From Oscillospiraceae bacterium (GTDB lineage: Bacteria > Bacillota > Clostridia > Oscillospirales > Ruminococcaceae), in assembly GCA_022835495.1 (NCBI GenBank), contig BQOK01000001.1, positions 2,542,001 through 2,606,000 on the forward strand: a stretch of 64,000 nt of DNA, read 5' to 3'. The notes under the pieces were generated by a model. The model did no database searches and was not told the DNA's origin. It saw only the letters and a list, made by a program, of their open reading frames with translations. Of the stretch, positions 1 to 8,856 are shown in pieces; position 1 is the stretch's first letter; every line of letters begins with the position of its first letter. The position numbers were made by a program, and so were the translations under genes.

Positions 1-324
1 GTGGGCCTTTGCAATATCCGGCAGGTTTTTGTCCGAGGCAAGGCGCGTCTGCAGCATCATGGGATACTTTTCTGTGGGGATCACCTCCCACTCAATTTCC
101 AGGTCTGCCTGGGCCAGAAGCCCCTGCAATTTTTGAAAAGCGCTGTATTCCCCCACCTCATTCCAGTTGTTGCAGGGCACCCACCCCTCTGTTCCCAGTA
201 TCTTAAGGTGGCTCATCCGCTGCCCCTCCGGCGCCTCCTCCGCGGCCTCCCTGCCGCATCCTGCAAGCGGCATGGCCGCAATGCAGCCCGCAAGAACGAG
301 CGCTGCAAGCTTCGTTTTTTTCAT
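1..324 (-). CDS. Sugar ABC transporter substrate-binding lipoprotein, N-terminal part only
   Basis: The gene runs off the left edge; 108 codons are visible from ATG 322-324 back to base 1. An AAAGGAGG ribosome site sits 5-6 bases upstream of the ATG. The protein starts MKKTKLAAL and has a lipoprotein signal with a PLAGC lipobox (Cys about residue 23), then a Gly/Glu-rich linker. The mature start, with a WVPCNNWNE stretch followed by predicted helices, looks like family 1 extracellular solute-binding proteins of carbohydrate ABC importers. These capture oligosaccharide outside the membrane and pass it to MalF/MalG-type permeases. It is divergent from the glycosidase operon at 529. The family is inferred from signal type and context because the ligand-binding domain lies outside the window. 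Confidence 0.7.
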   Translation of the reverse strand, partial: MKKTKLAALVLAGCIAAMPLAGCGREAAEEAPEGQRMSHLKILGTEGWVPCNNWNEVGEYSAFQKLQGLLAQADLEIEWEVIPTEKYPMMLQTRLASDKNLPDIAKAH

Positions 325-459
325 AGCGTCCTCCTTTAATTCTTCCCTTCGCCCGCATTCTTTTGAGCCTGTATCTTTTTTTGTCCGGCCCCAAACAACG
401 CGAAAAAATTGTGTTTTACGGCGCGCAAAATTTCCATTTCAAGCATTTTTTCCATTTTA

Positions 460-487
460 TTGACTTCCGCTCCCCCCTGCCTATAAT
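460..487 (+). promoter_or_regulatory. Sigma-A promoter of the 529-6832 glycosidase operon
   Basis: TTGACT (460-465), a 16-base spacer and a perfect TATAAT (482-487). The start point would be near 494, giving a leader of about 35 bases before the ATG at 529. Confidence 0.75.
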
Positions 488-528
488 GAAGCTAACACTG
501 AGTGGCTTCATGCCGGAGAGGAAAACAT

Positions 529-2415
529 ATGCCCATTTCTATTGCTGTGCTCACACGGGATCAAAACGATCTGTTGTCCCTGCTGCAAACTTGCAGTGCG
601 GTAAACGTTACAGTGTTTGCGCCCGACGCGCTTACCCCTCATTGCCTGGATAAGTTTGATTGCGCCTGCGTGTTGGGCGGCACCCAAACCGAACCCTTGG
701 TTCTTTCTGTGGGCTGCCGTGAAATCGTGGAGGATTTTTCAGCCTCCGGAAAGAGAGTGTTTTTTGAATACACCCTCAGCTTTTGCCAGAACTACTGCAT
801 GCCTCCCCAGTCCACGCGTTTTCTGCGCCTGGTCTGCGCAGACAGCACGCTGGCCGGGCTGCCAGAGGGCACCCTGCTGGACGATCAGTGCAACCTGCAC
901 GCCGCCCCCTATTATTCCTGCAACCTGGCAAAGCCCCTCTTGGTGTACAAAAAAGGCTTGTCTGAGCACTCCCGGCAGCTGCTTTCCGCCCAGGACCTCG
1001 CGGATCACCAGCAGTACGGCCTGTGGCTCGAAACCCCCACCGTGGCTGTCTGTTCGTTCTGCCTGTGCAATTTTGTCCGCGCGCGTTTTGCCCCGGTCGG
1101 TGCATGGCGCCGCGTGATCGCGGCCCTGCTCACCTGGCTGTGCGGCGCCGAGATCGCCCTGCCCACAGCCGGCTGCTCCTATTATAGCACGGATCGGCCG
1201 GGCAGTATAAACGACGCGGCGGCCGCGGCCATTGGCTGGTTCGAGCGCTCCGGCGTCCTGCTGAACGAGGGCCGCGAAGGCGTGCTGGAGGGGCTTGCCA
1301 CCGAGATTTTGCCAAACGGCGTGCAAAAAAGCGCCGCCCCCATTCGGACCGACTGCGCTGGTGAAACCGCCCTCGCCTATTTCTTCCATCACCTCGCCAC
1401 CGGCAGCGAAACAAGCCTTCGGCGCGCCGCTGCCCTGGAAGCCTTTGTCTATGACAAGATGCAGATCAAAACGGGCCGCTTTGCCGGCATGCTGCGCTGG
1501 ACCAACATCGCCTGGGAGGTGTGCTACCAGGACGACATGGCCCGCGCCATGTTCATCACATTGTTCAAAGCGTTCTACGGCAAGGGCCGGGAATATCTGC
1601 CCCAGTGCCGTGCAGCTCTGGAATTTTTAATGAACACCACCGGTCCCGACGGCCTGCGCCCCGCGCGGACCGACAACCTGAACATGACCGAACAGGACTT
1701 TGCCGCCCTTTCAGCAAAGGACGGGGCGTTCCCCTGCGCCCACTACAACGCGTTTTACCTTGCCTGCCTGTTATTGTACGGCAAAATGGAAAACGACGCC
1801 CGCTGCCTGGCGGTGGGCGAACGGGGGATGCGCTCACTCATGAAGGCTTACCCCGGCACGGTGCGCGAACAAAGCGAAACGCAGGAGCTGTGCCGCCTGC
1901 TGCTGCCGCTTTCCTGGCTTTACCATGCCACCGGCCGCGAGGGCGACAAACAGCTTTTGTACACCGTTGTGAACGATCTGGAAAAGCTGCGCCATTCCTC
2001 CGGCGCTTACCTTGAGTGGGACAGCGACTACTCCGCCGCATGCAGCAAGCAGGAGGGCGGCGAGTGTTCCCTTTTAAGCCGGAACGGCGATCCCGTGGCC
2101 GATCTCCTTTACAGCAACAACTGGGTGCCGCTGGGGCTGATGCAGGCCTATTTTGTAACAGGCGACGAAACCTTCTTCACCCTGTTCCGCGCGCACGCGG
2201 ACTTTTTGATCCATTCCCAAATTCACAGCGCCGACCCCCGCATCGACGGCGCCTGGGCACGGGGCTTTGATGTAAATCTGATGGAAGTGTACGGCCTGCC
2301 CAACGACGTGGGCTGGGGCCCCTGGGCCATCGAGAGCGGCTGGACCGTTGCCGAAATCGCCGCCGGCCTTTACAGCGGCCTGCTCAAAGAACAGCTGAAA
2401 GGATTTTATCAATGA
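529..2415 (+). CDS. Predicted helical-barrel glycoside-hydrolase-like protein, function unknown
   Basis: A 628-aa cytoplasmic protein with no signal peptide. I chose the ATG at 529 because GGAGAGG lies 7 bases upstream; a GTG at 502 in the same frame has no ribosome site. Roughly residues 1-190 look like an alpha/beta domain, possibly glutamine-amidotransferase-like. Roughly 200-620 are a series of predicted helix pairs with aromatic and acidic residues, as in (alpha/alpha)6 barrel glycosidases or unsaturated glycuronyl hydrolases. It is the first gene of an operon and overlaps the GH20 gene by ATGA (2412-2415), so it probably acts on the same glycan inside the cell. I could not assign catalytic residues. 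It could equally be a lyase or a glycan-binding regulator. Confidence 0.6.
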   Translation: MPISIAVLTRDQNDLLSLLQTCSAVNVTVFAPDALTPHCLDKFDCACVLGGTQTEPLVLSVGCREIVEDFSASGKRVFFEYTLSFCQNYCMPPQSTRFLRLVCADSTLAGLPEGTLLDDQCNLHAAPYYSCNLAKPLLVYKKGLSEHSRQLLSAQDLADHQQYGLWLETPTVAVCSFCLCNFVRARFAPVGAWRRVIAALLTWLCGAEIALPTAGCSYYSTDRPGSINDAAAAAIGWFERSGVLLNEGREGVLEGLATEILPNGVQKSAAPIRTDCAGETALAYFFHHLATGSETSLRRAAALEAFVYDKMQIKTGRFAGMLRWTNIAWEVCYQDDMARAMFITLFKAFYGKGREYLPQCRAALEFLMNTTGPDGLRPARTDNLNMTEQDFAALSAKDGAFPCAHYNAFYLACLLLYGKMENDARCLAVGERGMRSLMKAYPGTVREQSETQELCRLLLPLSWLYHATGREGDKQLLYTVVNDLEKLRHSSGAYLEWDSDYSAACSKQEGGECSLLSRNGDPVADLLYSNNWVPLGLMQAYFVTGDETFFTLFRAHADFLIHSQIHSADPRIDGAWARGFDVNLMEVYGLPNDVGWGPWAIESGWTVAEIAAGLYSGLLKEQLKGFYQ

Positions 2416-4280
2416 AGATCGTTCGGGTTTGGCCCTGCGGCCTGCCGCAGGAGCTGCAGGCCGGCTTCGCGGAAATGGCCGCTCACGAGGGCTTTGTCTG
2501 CGCAGAAAACGGCATTCGCATTACCGCGCACCGGGCCCTGCAGTTTTCCGCCCGGTGCCAGGACCGTTGCCTCACGGTGGGTTACCAGAATATCGTTCAG
2601 TTTTTTCGCGCCCTGTCTTATTTAAAGGAAAATGGGTCCGCCCCTTTTTCCGTCGTCCGCCAGCCGGTTTTCAGCGAAAACGGCGTCATGCTGGACTGTT
2701 CCCGCAACGCCGTTCTTGCCCCGCACTCGGTCTGCCTGCTGCTGCGCAAAATGGCATTGATGGGGCTCAATACCGCCATGCTCTATACCGAGGATACATA
2801 CGAGATTCCCGGGCAGCCTTATTTTGGATATCTGCGCGGCGCGTACACCGCACAGGAGCTCCGCGCGCTGGACGCTTACGCCGCCTGCCTTGGCATCGAG
2901 CTCATCCCCTGCATCCAGACCCTTGCCCACCTTGAGCGGGCGCTGCACTGGCCTCAGAACGACCCCGCCCTGCGCGACACCGAGGATATCTTAATGGTGG
3001 GCGAAGAAAAGGCCTACGCCCTCATTGAGCAGATGATCCGGGCGGTGAGCGGCGCGTTCCGCACAAAGCGCATCCACATCGGCATGGACGAAGCCTGGTC
3101 CCTGGGGCTGGGCAATTACCGCTTTAAAAACGGTTTTGTCCCCTCTGCGCGGCTGATGAAAGAGCATCTTGCACAGGTGTGGGCCATCACACAGAAATAC
3201 GGGCTGCAGCCCATGATGTGGAGCGACATGTACCTGCGGGCCGCTTCCCCCACGGGCGAGTATTACCACGTGCCCGACCGCCTGCCGCAAGAGGTGCTGA
3301 ACGCCGCCGACCCCGGCGTGGCCCTGGTCTACTGGGACTACTATCACCAGGACCCCGCCGTGTACCGCCGGCTGCTTGAGGTGCATGCGCAGTTTGCCTG
3401 CCCCACCATCTTTGCGGGCGGCCTCTGGACCTGGGCCGGCCCCGCGCCCGCAATGGACAAGATGCGCAGCAGCAGCCTTCCCGCGCTGCAGGAATGCCAG
3501 GCCCGGGGCGTGCGCTCGGTCTTCGCCACCGCCTGGGGCGACAACGGCGGCGAGGCAAACCTTTTGACCGCGCTTTACGGAATGCAGTTTTACGCTGAAT
3601 ACGCTTACACCGGCTGCACCGACGAACCCGTGCTGGCCGCCCGTTTCAACGCCTGCACCGGGGAGATTGCCGATGCCTTTTTCCAGCTGTCGGCCTTTAA
3701 CAACCCACCCGGCGTCCTGCCCAAAACCGAAGACCCCGTGAACGCCGCAAAATTCCTGCTGTATGAGGATCCCCTGCTGCCCCTGTTTACCGCCGACACA
3801 GCCGGAATGGACTTTGTCCGGCATTATCGTAATCTGGAAACGCTGTATGCCTCGTTTTCCAGCCAGGATTCCGCGTTTGAAGCTCTGTACCGCTTTTATG
3901 AGCAGCTCGCCCGCCTGCTGGCGCTGAAGAGCGCCTGGCGCAGCCAGGCCCCCCTTGCCCAAAAAGCAAGCGCGGCTGCCGCCGGGCTGGCGCTGCTTGC
4001 CCAGCAATGTGCCCGCCAATGCAGCGATTGCAAGCTGGCCTGGGAACTTGCCTGGGAAAAGACCAACAAGCCCTTTGGCTTTGAGATCATTGATCTGCGC
4101 CTTTCCGGCCTGAAGGGCCGCTTTGAAACCGCCGCCCGCCAGATGCAGCGCCTTGCAGCGGGCGAGATCGAACGCATTGAAACCCTCGCCTGCCCAAAGC
4201 TGCGCTATCTGACCAATCAGGAGGGGCGGTTTTCCGGCTGCTATTCCTGGGGCGAGTGCATCTCTGCCTGCCGTATTTAA
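2412..4280 (+). CDS. Glycoside hydrolase family 20 protein (beta-hexosaminidase-like)
   Basis: A 622-aa intracellular enzyme. GH20 enzymes remove terminal N-acetyl-hexosamine with help from the substrate's acetamido group. The N-terminal ~85 residues resemble the small alpha/beta domain before GH20 barrels. The TIM barrel starts near residue 90 (LDCSRNAVL) and carries TEDTYEIP and the diagnostic HIGMDE motif at 222-227, with D226 and E227 as the expected catalytic pair. A conserved helical tail follows (KTNKPFGFEIIDLR). There is no export signal, so the substrate is probably an imported oligosaccharide. The gene is translationally coupled to its neighbour by an ATGA overlap. The GH20 at 6959-8842 shares long stretches, including this motif. 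Substrate specificity is not visible from sequence. Confidence 0.85.
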   Translation: MKIVRVWPCGLPQELQAGFAEMAAHEGFVCAENGIRITAHRALQFSARCQDRCLTVGYQNIVQFFRALSYLKENGSAPFSVVRQPVFSENGVMLDCSRNAVLAPHSVCLLLRKMALMGLNTAMLYTEDTYEIPGQPYFGYLRGAYTAQELRALDAYAACLGIELIPCIQTLAHLERALHWPQNDPALRDTEDILMVGEEKAYALIEQMIRAVSGAFRTKRIHIGMDEAWSLGLGNYRFKNGFVPSARLMKEHLAQVWAITQKYGLQPMMWSDMYLRAASPTGEYYHVPDRLPQEVLNAADPGVALVYWDYYHQDPAVYRRLLEVHAQFACPTIFAGGLWTWAGPAPAMDKMRSSSLPALQECQARGVRSVFATAWGDNGGEANLLTALYGMQFYAEYAYTGCTDEPVLAARFNACTGEIADAFFQLSAFNNPPGVLPKTEDPVNAAKFLLYEDPLLPLFTADTAGMDFVRHYRNLETLYASFSSQDSAFEALYRFYEQLARLLALKSAWRSQAPLAQKASAAAAGLALLAQQCARQCSDCKLAWELAWEKTNKPFGFEIIDLRLSGLKGRFETAARQMQRLAAGEIERIETLACPKLRYLTNQEGRFSGCYSWGECISACRI

Positions 4281-4291
4281 AAGGAGATTCC

Positions 4292-6832
4292 ATGCAACAG
4301 TTTTTTCAGACCGCCCCCTTAACAGGCTTTCCCGACCCCGCGCCCCGCAGCTACGAGGCACGGCACGCCGCACTGGCGCGCCGTGCCGCCGCCGAGGGCA
4401 TGGTCCTGTTGAAAAACGAGGGGAACGCGCTGCCGCTTGCCCCGGGCTGCCGCGTCGCGCTGTATGGTATGGGCGCCTTGCATACCGTCAAGGGCGGCAC
4501 CGGCTCGGGCGACGTGAACGCGCGGGCGAGCGTGAGCATCTGCAGCGGCCTGCGCGCGGCCTCACTCACCATTGCCAACGAGGCCTGGCTGGAGCGCTGC
4601 GAAGCCATCTATGCAAAAGCCCGCGCCGGCTGGCGGGCCCTCATCTGGAACAAGCTTGAAACAAAACAGCAGCCCCACTTTTTTGCCTCTTATGTGAACA
4701 CCCCCTTTGAAATGCCCCCCTGTCCCCCGCCCGAGTTCTGTGAGTGCGACGCCGTGTTTTATGTGCTCAGCCGCACCGCGGGCGAGGGCGCGGACCGCCG
4801 GCTCCGGCCGGGCGACTACCTGCTCTGTGCCGCCGAGCGCCGTGATCTCCAGCAGCTGTGCGCGCTTTATTCTTCGGTGATCCTTGTGCTGAACACCGGG
4901 GGGATTCTCGATCTCTCTTTTCTGGACGAAATGCCCCGGATCCGGGCGGTCCTGCTCCTCTCCCAGCCGGGGATGGAGGGCGGCCACGCCTTTGCCGACG
5001 TAGTGCTGGGCCAGGTATCGCCCTGCGGCAGGCTCACCGATACCTGGCCGCTGCTGCCGCAGGACCACATCTGCATGCGCCCGGAAAACCGCAGTGCCGT
5101 CTGTGCCGGAGCCATACCCTACCGCGAGGGCATCTATGTGGGGTATCGCTATTTCGATACCTTTGGCGTCCCTGTGCGCTACGGCTTTGGGCATGGCCTT
5201 TCTTATACAGAGTTCACGGTGGAAACGCAGAACCTCTCCCTGTGCCCTTCGCCCCAGGCCAGCGCAGAGCTCACCGTGACCGTGCGCAACACGGGCGCGC
5301 GATATTCCGCGCGCCAGGTGGTTCAGGTCTACGCCACCTGCCCGCTGGGCGGGCTTCACAAAGAAGCCCGGCGGCTGGTCTGCTACGGCAAGACCCGCAC
5401 CCTCGCCCCGCAAAGCGCCCAGTCCCTCACGCTGCGCTTTCCCCTTGAGCGCTTGGCCTCCTATGATGCAGCGGCGGGCGGAAAAACGCTTTGCGCCGGG
5501 AATTATCATTTGTGGGTGGGCGCCTCGCTGGCCGGGGCGCGGCACATCGGCGCGCTTTCCCTGTGCCAGCCGGTGCTGGTGGAGAAGCTCGATCGCCTGT
5601 GGCCCGAATTTGACGATGTGGACACGCTCTTTCCCAGCGCTGAACGCTGCGCCGCCTGGCGCCAATCGTTGGACGAAGCCCTCCTCGCGCGGGCGCTTCC
5701 GGTGGTCCGGGTGGACCCCTGCGCCTTTTCCAAAACGCCAAAAGCGCCTCACGCCGAACCCGGCCCTGGCGCTCTGCAGCGTGCTGGGGCAATCGCCGCG
5801 GCCCTTTCGGATGAGCAGCTCATCCGCCTTTGCGTGGGGCAGTGGAGCCGCGAAACCGAAAGCCAGCTTGGCGCCGCCGGTGTAAGCGTTCCGGGTTCCG
5901 CCGGCGAAACCAGCGCCGCCGCCGGGGATGCGGGCGTGCCGCCCATGGTCCTGGCCGACGGCCCCGCCGGGCTGCGCCTGAACAAGGTCTATTTCGAAAA
6001 GAATGGCGCTCCCATCATTGCCCCGCTGGAGCAGTGTTTTGAGGGCGGTTACCTGGCCCTCTCCGAATACGACCCCGGCGGTACCCGGCGCTATCAGTAT
6101 TGCACCGCTTTCCCCATCGGCACGCTGCTGGCCCAAACCTGGGATACCGCGCTGCTGGGCGAAGTGGGCAGGGCGGTGGGCCGCGAGATGGAGCTGTTCC
6201 GCGTAAGCCTGTGGCTGGCGCCCGGCATGAACATTCACCGGGACCCTTTGTGCGGGCGCAATTTCGAATACTTTTCCGAAGATCCTCTCCTTTCCGGCCT
6301 CACCGCGGCGGCCGTTGCCGGGGGCGTGCAGTCCTGCCCCGGCCGCGGCGTGACCATCAAGCATTTTGCGTGCAACAATCAGGAACAGCTTCGCACCGAA
6401 TCCAACAGCATCGTAAGCGAGCGCGCCCTGCGCGAAATTTACCTGCGCGGTTTCGAGATTGCCGTTAAAGCCGCCCAGCCCATGGCCATCATGACCGGCT
6501 ACAACCTTGTAAACGGCGTCCATGCGGCAAACAGCCGTGCCCTGTGCACCCACATCGCGCGGGAGGAATGGCGCTTCAGCGGCCTGTTCATGACCGATTG
6601 GGACTCCACCTCCAGCCTGCGCTGCACCCCCGAGGGCTGCATTCTTGCGGGCAATGACCTTATGATGCCCGGCAGCCGCCGCGAGTGCGCGGCCCTTGCC
6701 AGCGCCCTGGAATCCGGCGCGCTTCCCCGTGCCGCGCTGCGCCGGTGCGCCGCCAATGTGATTTGCGCCGCACTGTGTTCGGGCGCTGCGCCGGGCGGTT
6801 CCCCCGATGCGCATGACCCCGCCGGGCAATGA
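4292..6832 (+). CDS. Glycoside hydrolase family 3 beta-glycosidase with permuted domain order
   Basis: An 846-aa cytoplasmic enzyme. ATG 4292 is preceded by AAAGGAG. GH3 enzymes release terminal beta-linked glucose, xylose or N-acetylglucosamine with retention. The alpha/beta sandwich domain comes first (AAEGMVLLKNEGNALPL from about residue 35, GGTGSGDVN near 68), then a fibronectin III-like domain after YGFGHGLSYTEF (about 300-430), and the TIM barrel last (about 530-840, with TIKHFACNNQE and the nucleophile motif MTDWDS, D769). Most GH3 proteins have the barrel first; permuted ones are known from gut Firmicutes. It is the last gene of the operon, 11 bases after the GH20 gene, and ends before a bidirectional terminator. 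Confidence 0.9.
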   Translation: MQQFFQTAPLTGFPDPAPRSYEARHAALARRAAAEGMVLLKNEGNALPLAPGCRVALYGMGALHTVKGGTGSGDVNARASVSICSGLRAASLTIANEAWLERCEAIYAKARAGWRALIWNKLETKQQPHFFASYVNTPFEMPPCPPPEFCECDAVFYVLSRTAGEGADRRLRPGDYLLCAAERRDLQQLCALYSSVILVLNTGGILDLSFLDEMPRIRAVLLLSQPGMEGGHAFADVVLGQVSPCGRLTDTWPLLPQDHICMRPENRSAVCAGAIPYREGIYVGYRYFDTFGVPVRYGFGHGLSYTEFTVETQNLSLCPSPQASAELTVTVRNTGARYSARQVVQVYATCPLGGLHKEARRLVCYGKTRTLAPQSAQSLTLRFPLERLASYDAAAGGKTLCAGNYHLWVGASLAGARHIGALSLCQPVLVEKLDRLWPEFDDVDTLFPSAERCAAWRQSLDEALLARALPVVRVDPCAFSKTPKAPHAEPGPGALQRAGAIAAALSDEQLIRLCVGQWSRETESQLGAAGVSVPGSAGETSAAAGDAGVPPMVLADGPAGLRLNKVYFEKNGAPIIAPLEQCFEGGYLALSEYDPGGTRRYQYCTAFPIGTLLAQTWDTALLGEVGRAVGREMELFRVSLWLAPGMNIHRDPLCGRNFEYFSEDPLLSGLTAAAVAGGVQSCPGRGVTIKHFACNNQEQLRTESNSIVSERALREIYLRGFEIAVKAAQPMAIMTGYNLVNGVHAANSRALCTHIAREEWRFSGLFMTDWDSTSSLRCTPEGCILAGNDLMMPGSRRECAALASALESGALPRAALRRCAANVICAALCSGAAPGGSPDAHDPAGQ

Positions 6833-6869
6833 CCGGCGGTTCGGGGCCTTCCATTTTATTTCAAAAAGT

Positions 6870-6908
6870 CCGGGGCTGGCATTTCACATCTTGCCGGCCC
6901 CGGCTTTT
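6870..6908. terminator. Bidirectional intrinsic terminator between convergent glycosidase operons
   Basis: An 11-bp stem (6870-6880 with 6893-6903, one G-U pair) is followed by TTTT on the plus strand and, read the other way, by a run of T (6863-6867 complement). It ends both the GH3 operon and the minus-strand GH20 operon. Confidence 0.8.
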
Positions 6909-6958
6909 ATTTGCAAAAGCCCCTCCCCCTTCCCCCTTATTTTTCCGGCGGTCCGCCG

Positions 6959-8842
6959 TTAAACATCGATCTTGCAGGCCGAAACAATCTCCCCCACGGC
7001 ATAGCTGCCCATCAGCGCGCCCCCGGCTGTCCGGGTATAGGGCAGCACCCGTTCCAAAAGCTCGGGCGGGGCCTCGCCCCCCTCCACCCATGCCTGCACG
7101 CGGGTACAGGCGGTTTCCATGCGGGCGCAAACAGCGCCCATGCGCCCGTCGATCACCTCAAAGCCAAAGGGCTTGTTTGTGCTGTTCCACAGCTCCCTCC
7201 AGCTCGCGCGCAGCCGCTTGGCCCGGGCTTCGGCCTCCCGCAGCCGCTCGGTCATTCGCTGCGCCGTTTGTTTATCCCCTCCGCGCACCGCGGGGCCGAT
7301 CCTTTCATGCCACTCGCATTTGCATGCCAAAACCCCCGCCAGCTGCCGGTAGAACTCAAAAAGCGTTTTGTATGTTTCGCTCGCCTGGGCATACGCGGCA
7401 TACTCCCTTTCCAGGGCCGCAAAATGCTCTCCCATGGCAATGCCCTGGGTATCGCCTTCGTAAAGCTGCACCAGCGGGTCCTGGTAGAGCATAAATTTCG
7501 CCGCGTTTACCGGCCGCATGGGGCCGCTGCGCATCCCCGGCGCCGTGTTGAACGCGCTCAGCCGTAAGAACGCCCGGGCGTCCGCTCCGCAGCATACCTC
7601 AAAACGCCGCGCAAGGCGTGCTGCGTCGTAATTCCCGCCATAATTGAACTCGGCATAGAGCTGCATTCCAAGCAGCGCCGTTTGCAGGTTGGCCTCCGCG
7701 CCGTTATCGCCCCATGCCGTTGCCAGCACCAGCGGAACGCCCGCCTCTTTTGCGGCCTCCAGGCCGGGCACGGCGCAGGCAAGCGTTTTGTCGTAATCGG
7801 CGGCCGGGCCGGCCCAGGTCCATATCCCCCCGGCAAAGGCTGTGGGCGCCCCCAGCGCCCGGTGCTTTTTGAACATCTGCGCATAGTCCGCCTTGTCTTC
7901 GTGGAAATAATCCCAATACACCAGCGTTACGTCTTTTACCACCGCGTCCATGCTCTTTTGCGAGGGCATTCCGCTGTCGTAATAGTCGCCCGTGGGCGAA
8001 TCGGGGCGGAAATACATGTCGCTCCACATCATGGCGCTCAGCCCCAGCCGGTCGGTGATCGCTTTGACCCGCTCAAGATGGCGGCGGATGATCGCGTGGG
8101 GGTCCTCGTACCCAAAGCGGGCGAGATGCGTGCCAAGGCCAACGCCGTCGGCCTCGTCCATGCCAATGTGGATGCGTCTTGAGCGGTAAGGGGCCGCCGC
8201 CGCGGCAATGGCTTCTTCCAAAAAGGCATAGGTGCGCTCATCGTCTGCCAGAATGACCTCTTCGTTCTCTTTCAAATGCGCCAGCGCAGGCCAGTGCAGC
8301 GCGCGGTTCAGGTGCCCCAGGGTCTGAATGCAGGGGCACAGCTCTATGCCCAGCGCAGCGGCATAATCGTCCAGCTCCTCCAGCTCGGCAATGGAATAGC
8401 GGCCGCGCATCCAGCCAAAATACGGCTGCTCCGGGATCTCGTAGGTATCCTCGGTGTACATCATGCCCAGATCCATGCCCATCAGCGCCATTCTTTCCAG
8501 CATTGTTTTAAGGCTCTCCGGGCGCAGCACCGCATTGCGCGAAACATCCAGCATCATGCCAAGCGTTTCAAAGCAGGGCCTTTCTTCCACGCAGAACTCC
8601 GTTTCGTTCCAGCGCTCGCACAAAATGGAAAACGCACGGTACAGCTGTACTGGTTTTTCCCAGCGCAAAAAAATGCCCTGTGCCGATTTTTTTACCAAAA
8701 GCCCGTTTTTCCCCTGTTCAATCTGCACCCGCTCGCCCCGCTCCGTGCGCACAAAGCCCAAATGCCTTGCCACGGCCTCAAACGCCTCGCCGAACCTGGG
8801 CGGCAACGCGCCGCAGGGAAAAATATTTTTCTGCTGTTGCAT
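6959..8842 (-). CDS. Glycoside hydrolase family 20 protein, second copy
   Basis: A 627-aa intracellular GH20 enzyme. ATG 8842 (MQQQKN) has AGGAG 8 bases upstream; the in-frame GTG at 8860 does not. It has the same architecture as the GH20 at 2412: a small N-terminal domain, a barrel beginning LDVSRNAVLRPE, TEDTYEIPEQPYFG, and HIGMDEADG with the catalytic D-E pair. The two proteins share much of the barrel but differ in the rest, so they are diverged paralogues that probably split related beta-HexNAc linkages. It is the second gene after the serine hydrolase (14-base gap). Confidence 0.85.
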   Translation of the reverse strand: MQQQKNIFPCGALPPRFGEAFEAVARHLGFVRTERGERVQIEQGKNGLLVKKSAQGIFLRWEKPVQLYRAFSILCERWNETEFCVEERPCFETLGMMLDVSRNAVLRPESLKTMLERMALMGMDLGMMYTEDTYEIPEQPYFGWMRGRYSIAELEELDDYAAALGIELCPCIQTLGHLNRALHWPALAHLKENEEVILADDERTYAFLEEAIAAAAAPYRSRRIHIGMDEADGVGLGTHLARFGYEDPHAIIRRHLERVKAITDRLGLSAMMWSDMYFRPDSPTGDYYDSGMPSQKSMDAVVKDVTLVYWDYFHEDKADYAQMFKKHRALGAPTAFAGGIWTWAGPAADYDKTLACAVPGLEAAKEAGVPLVLATAWGDNGAEANLQTALLGMQLYAEFNYGGNYDAARLARRFEVCCGADARAFLRLSAFNTAPGMRSGPMRPVNAAKFMLYQDPLVQLYEGDTQGIAMGEHFAALEREYAAYAQASETYKTLFEFYRQLAGVLACKCEWHERIGPAVRGGDKQTAQRMTERLREAEARAKRLRASWRELWNSTNKPFGFEVIDGRMGAVCARMETACTRVQAWVEGGEAPPELLERVLPYTRTAGGALMGSYAVGEIVSACKIDV

Positions 8843-8856
8843 AAACGTTTCTCCTG

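Noticed and set aside
4562-6829. A 755-codon minus-strand open frame
   Set aside because: Antisense to GH3, which has all family motifs.
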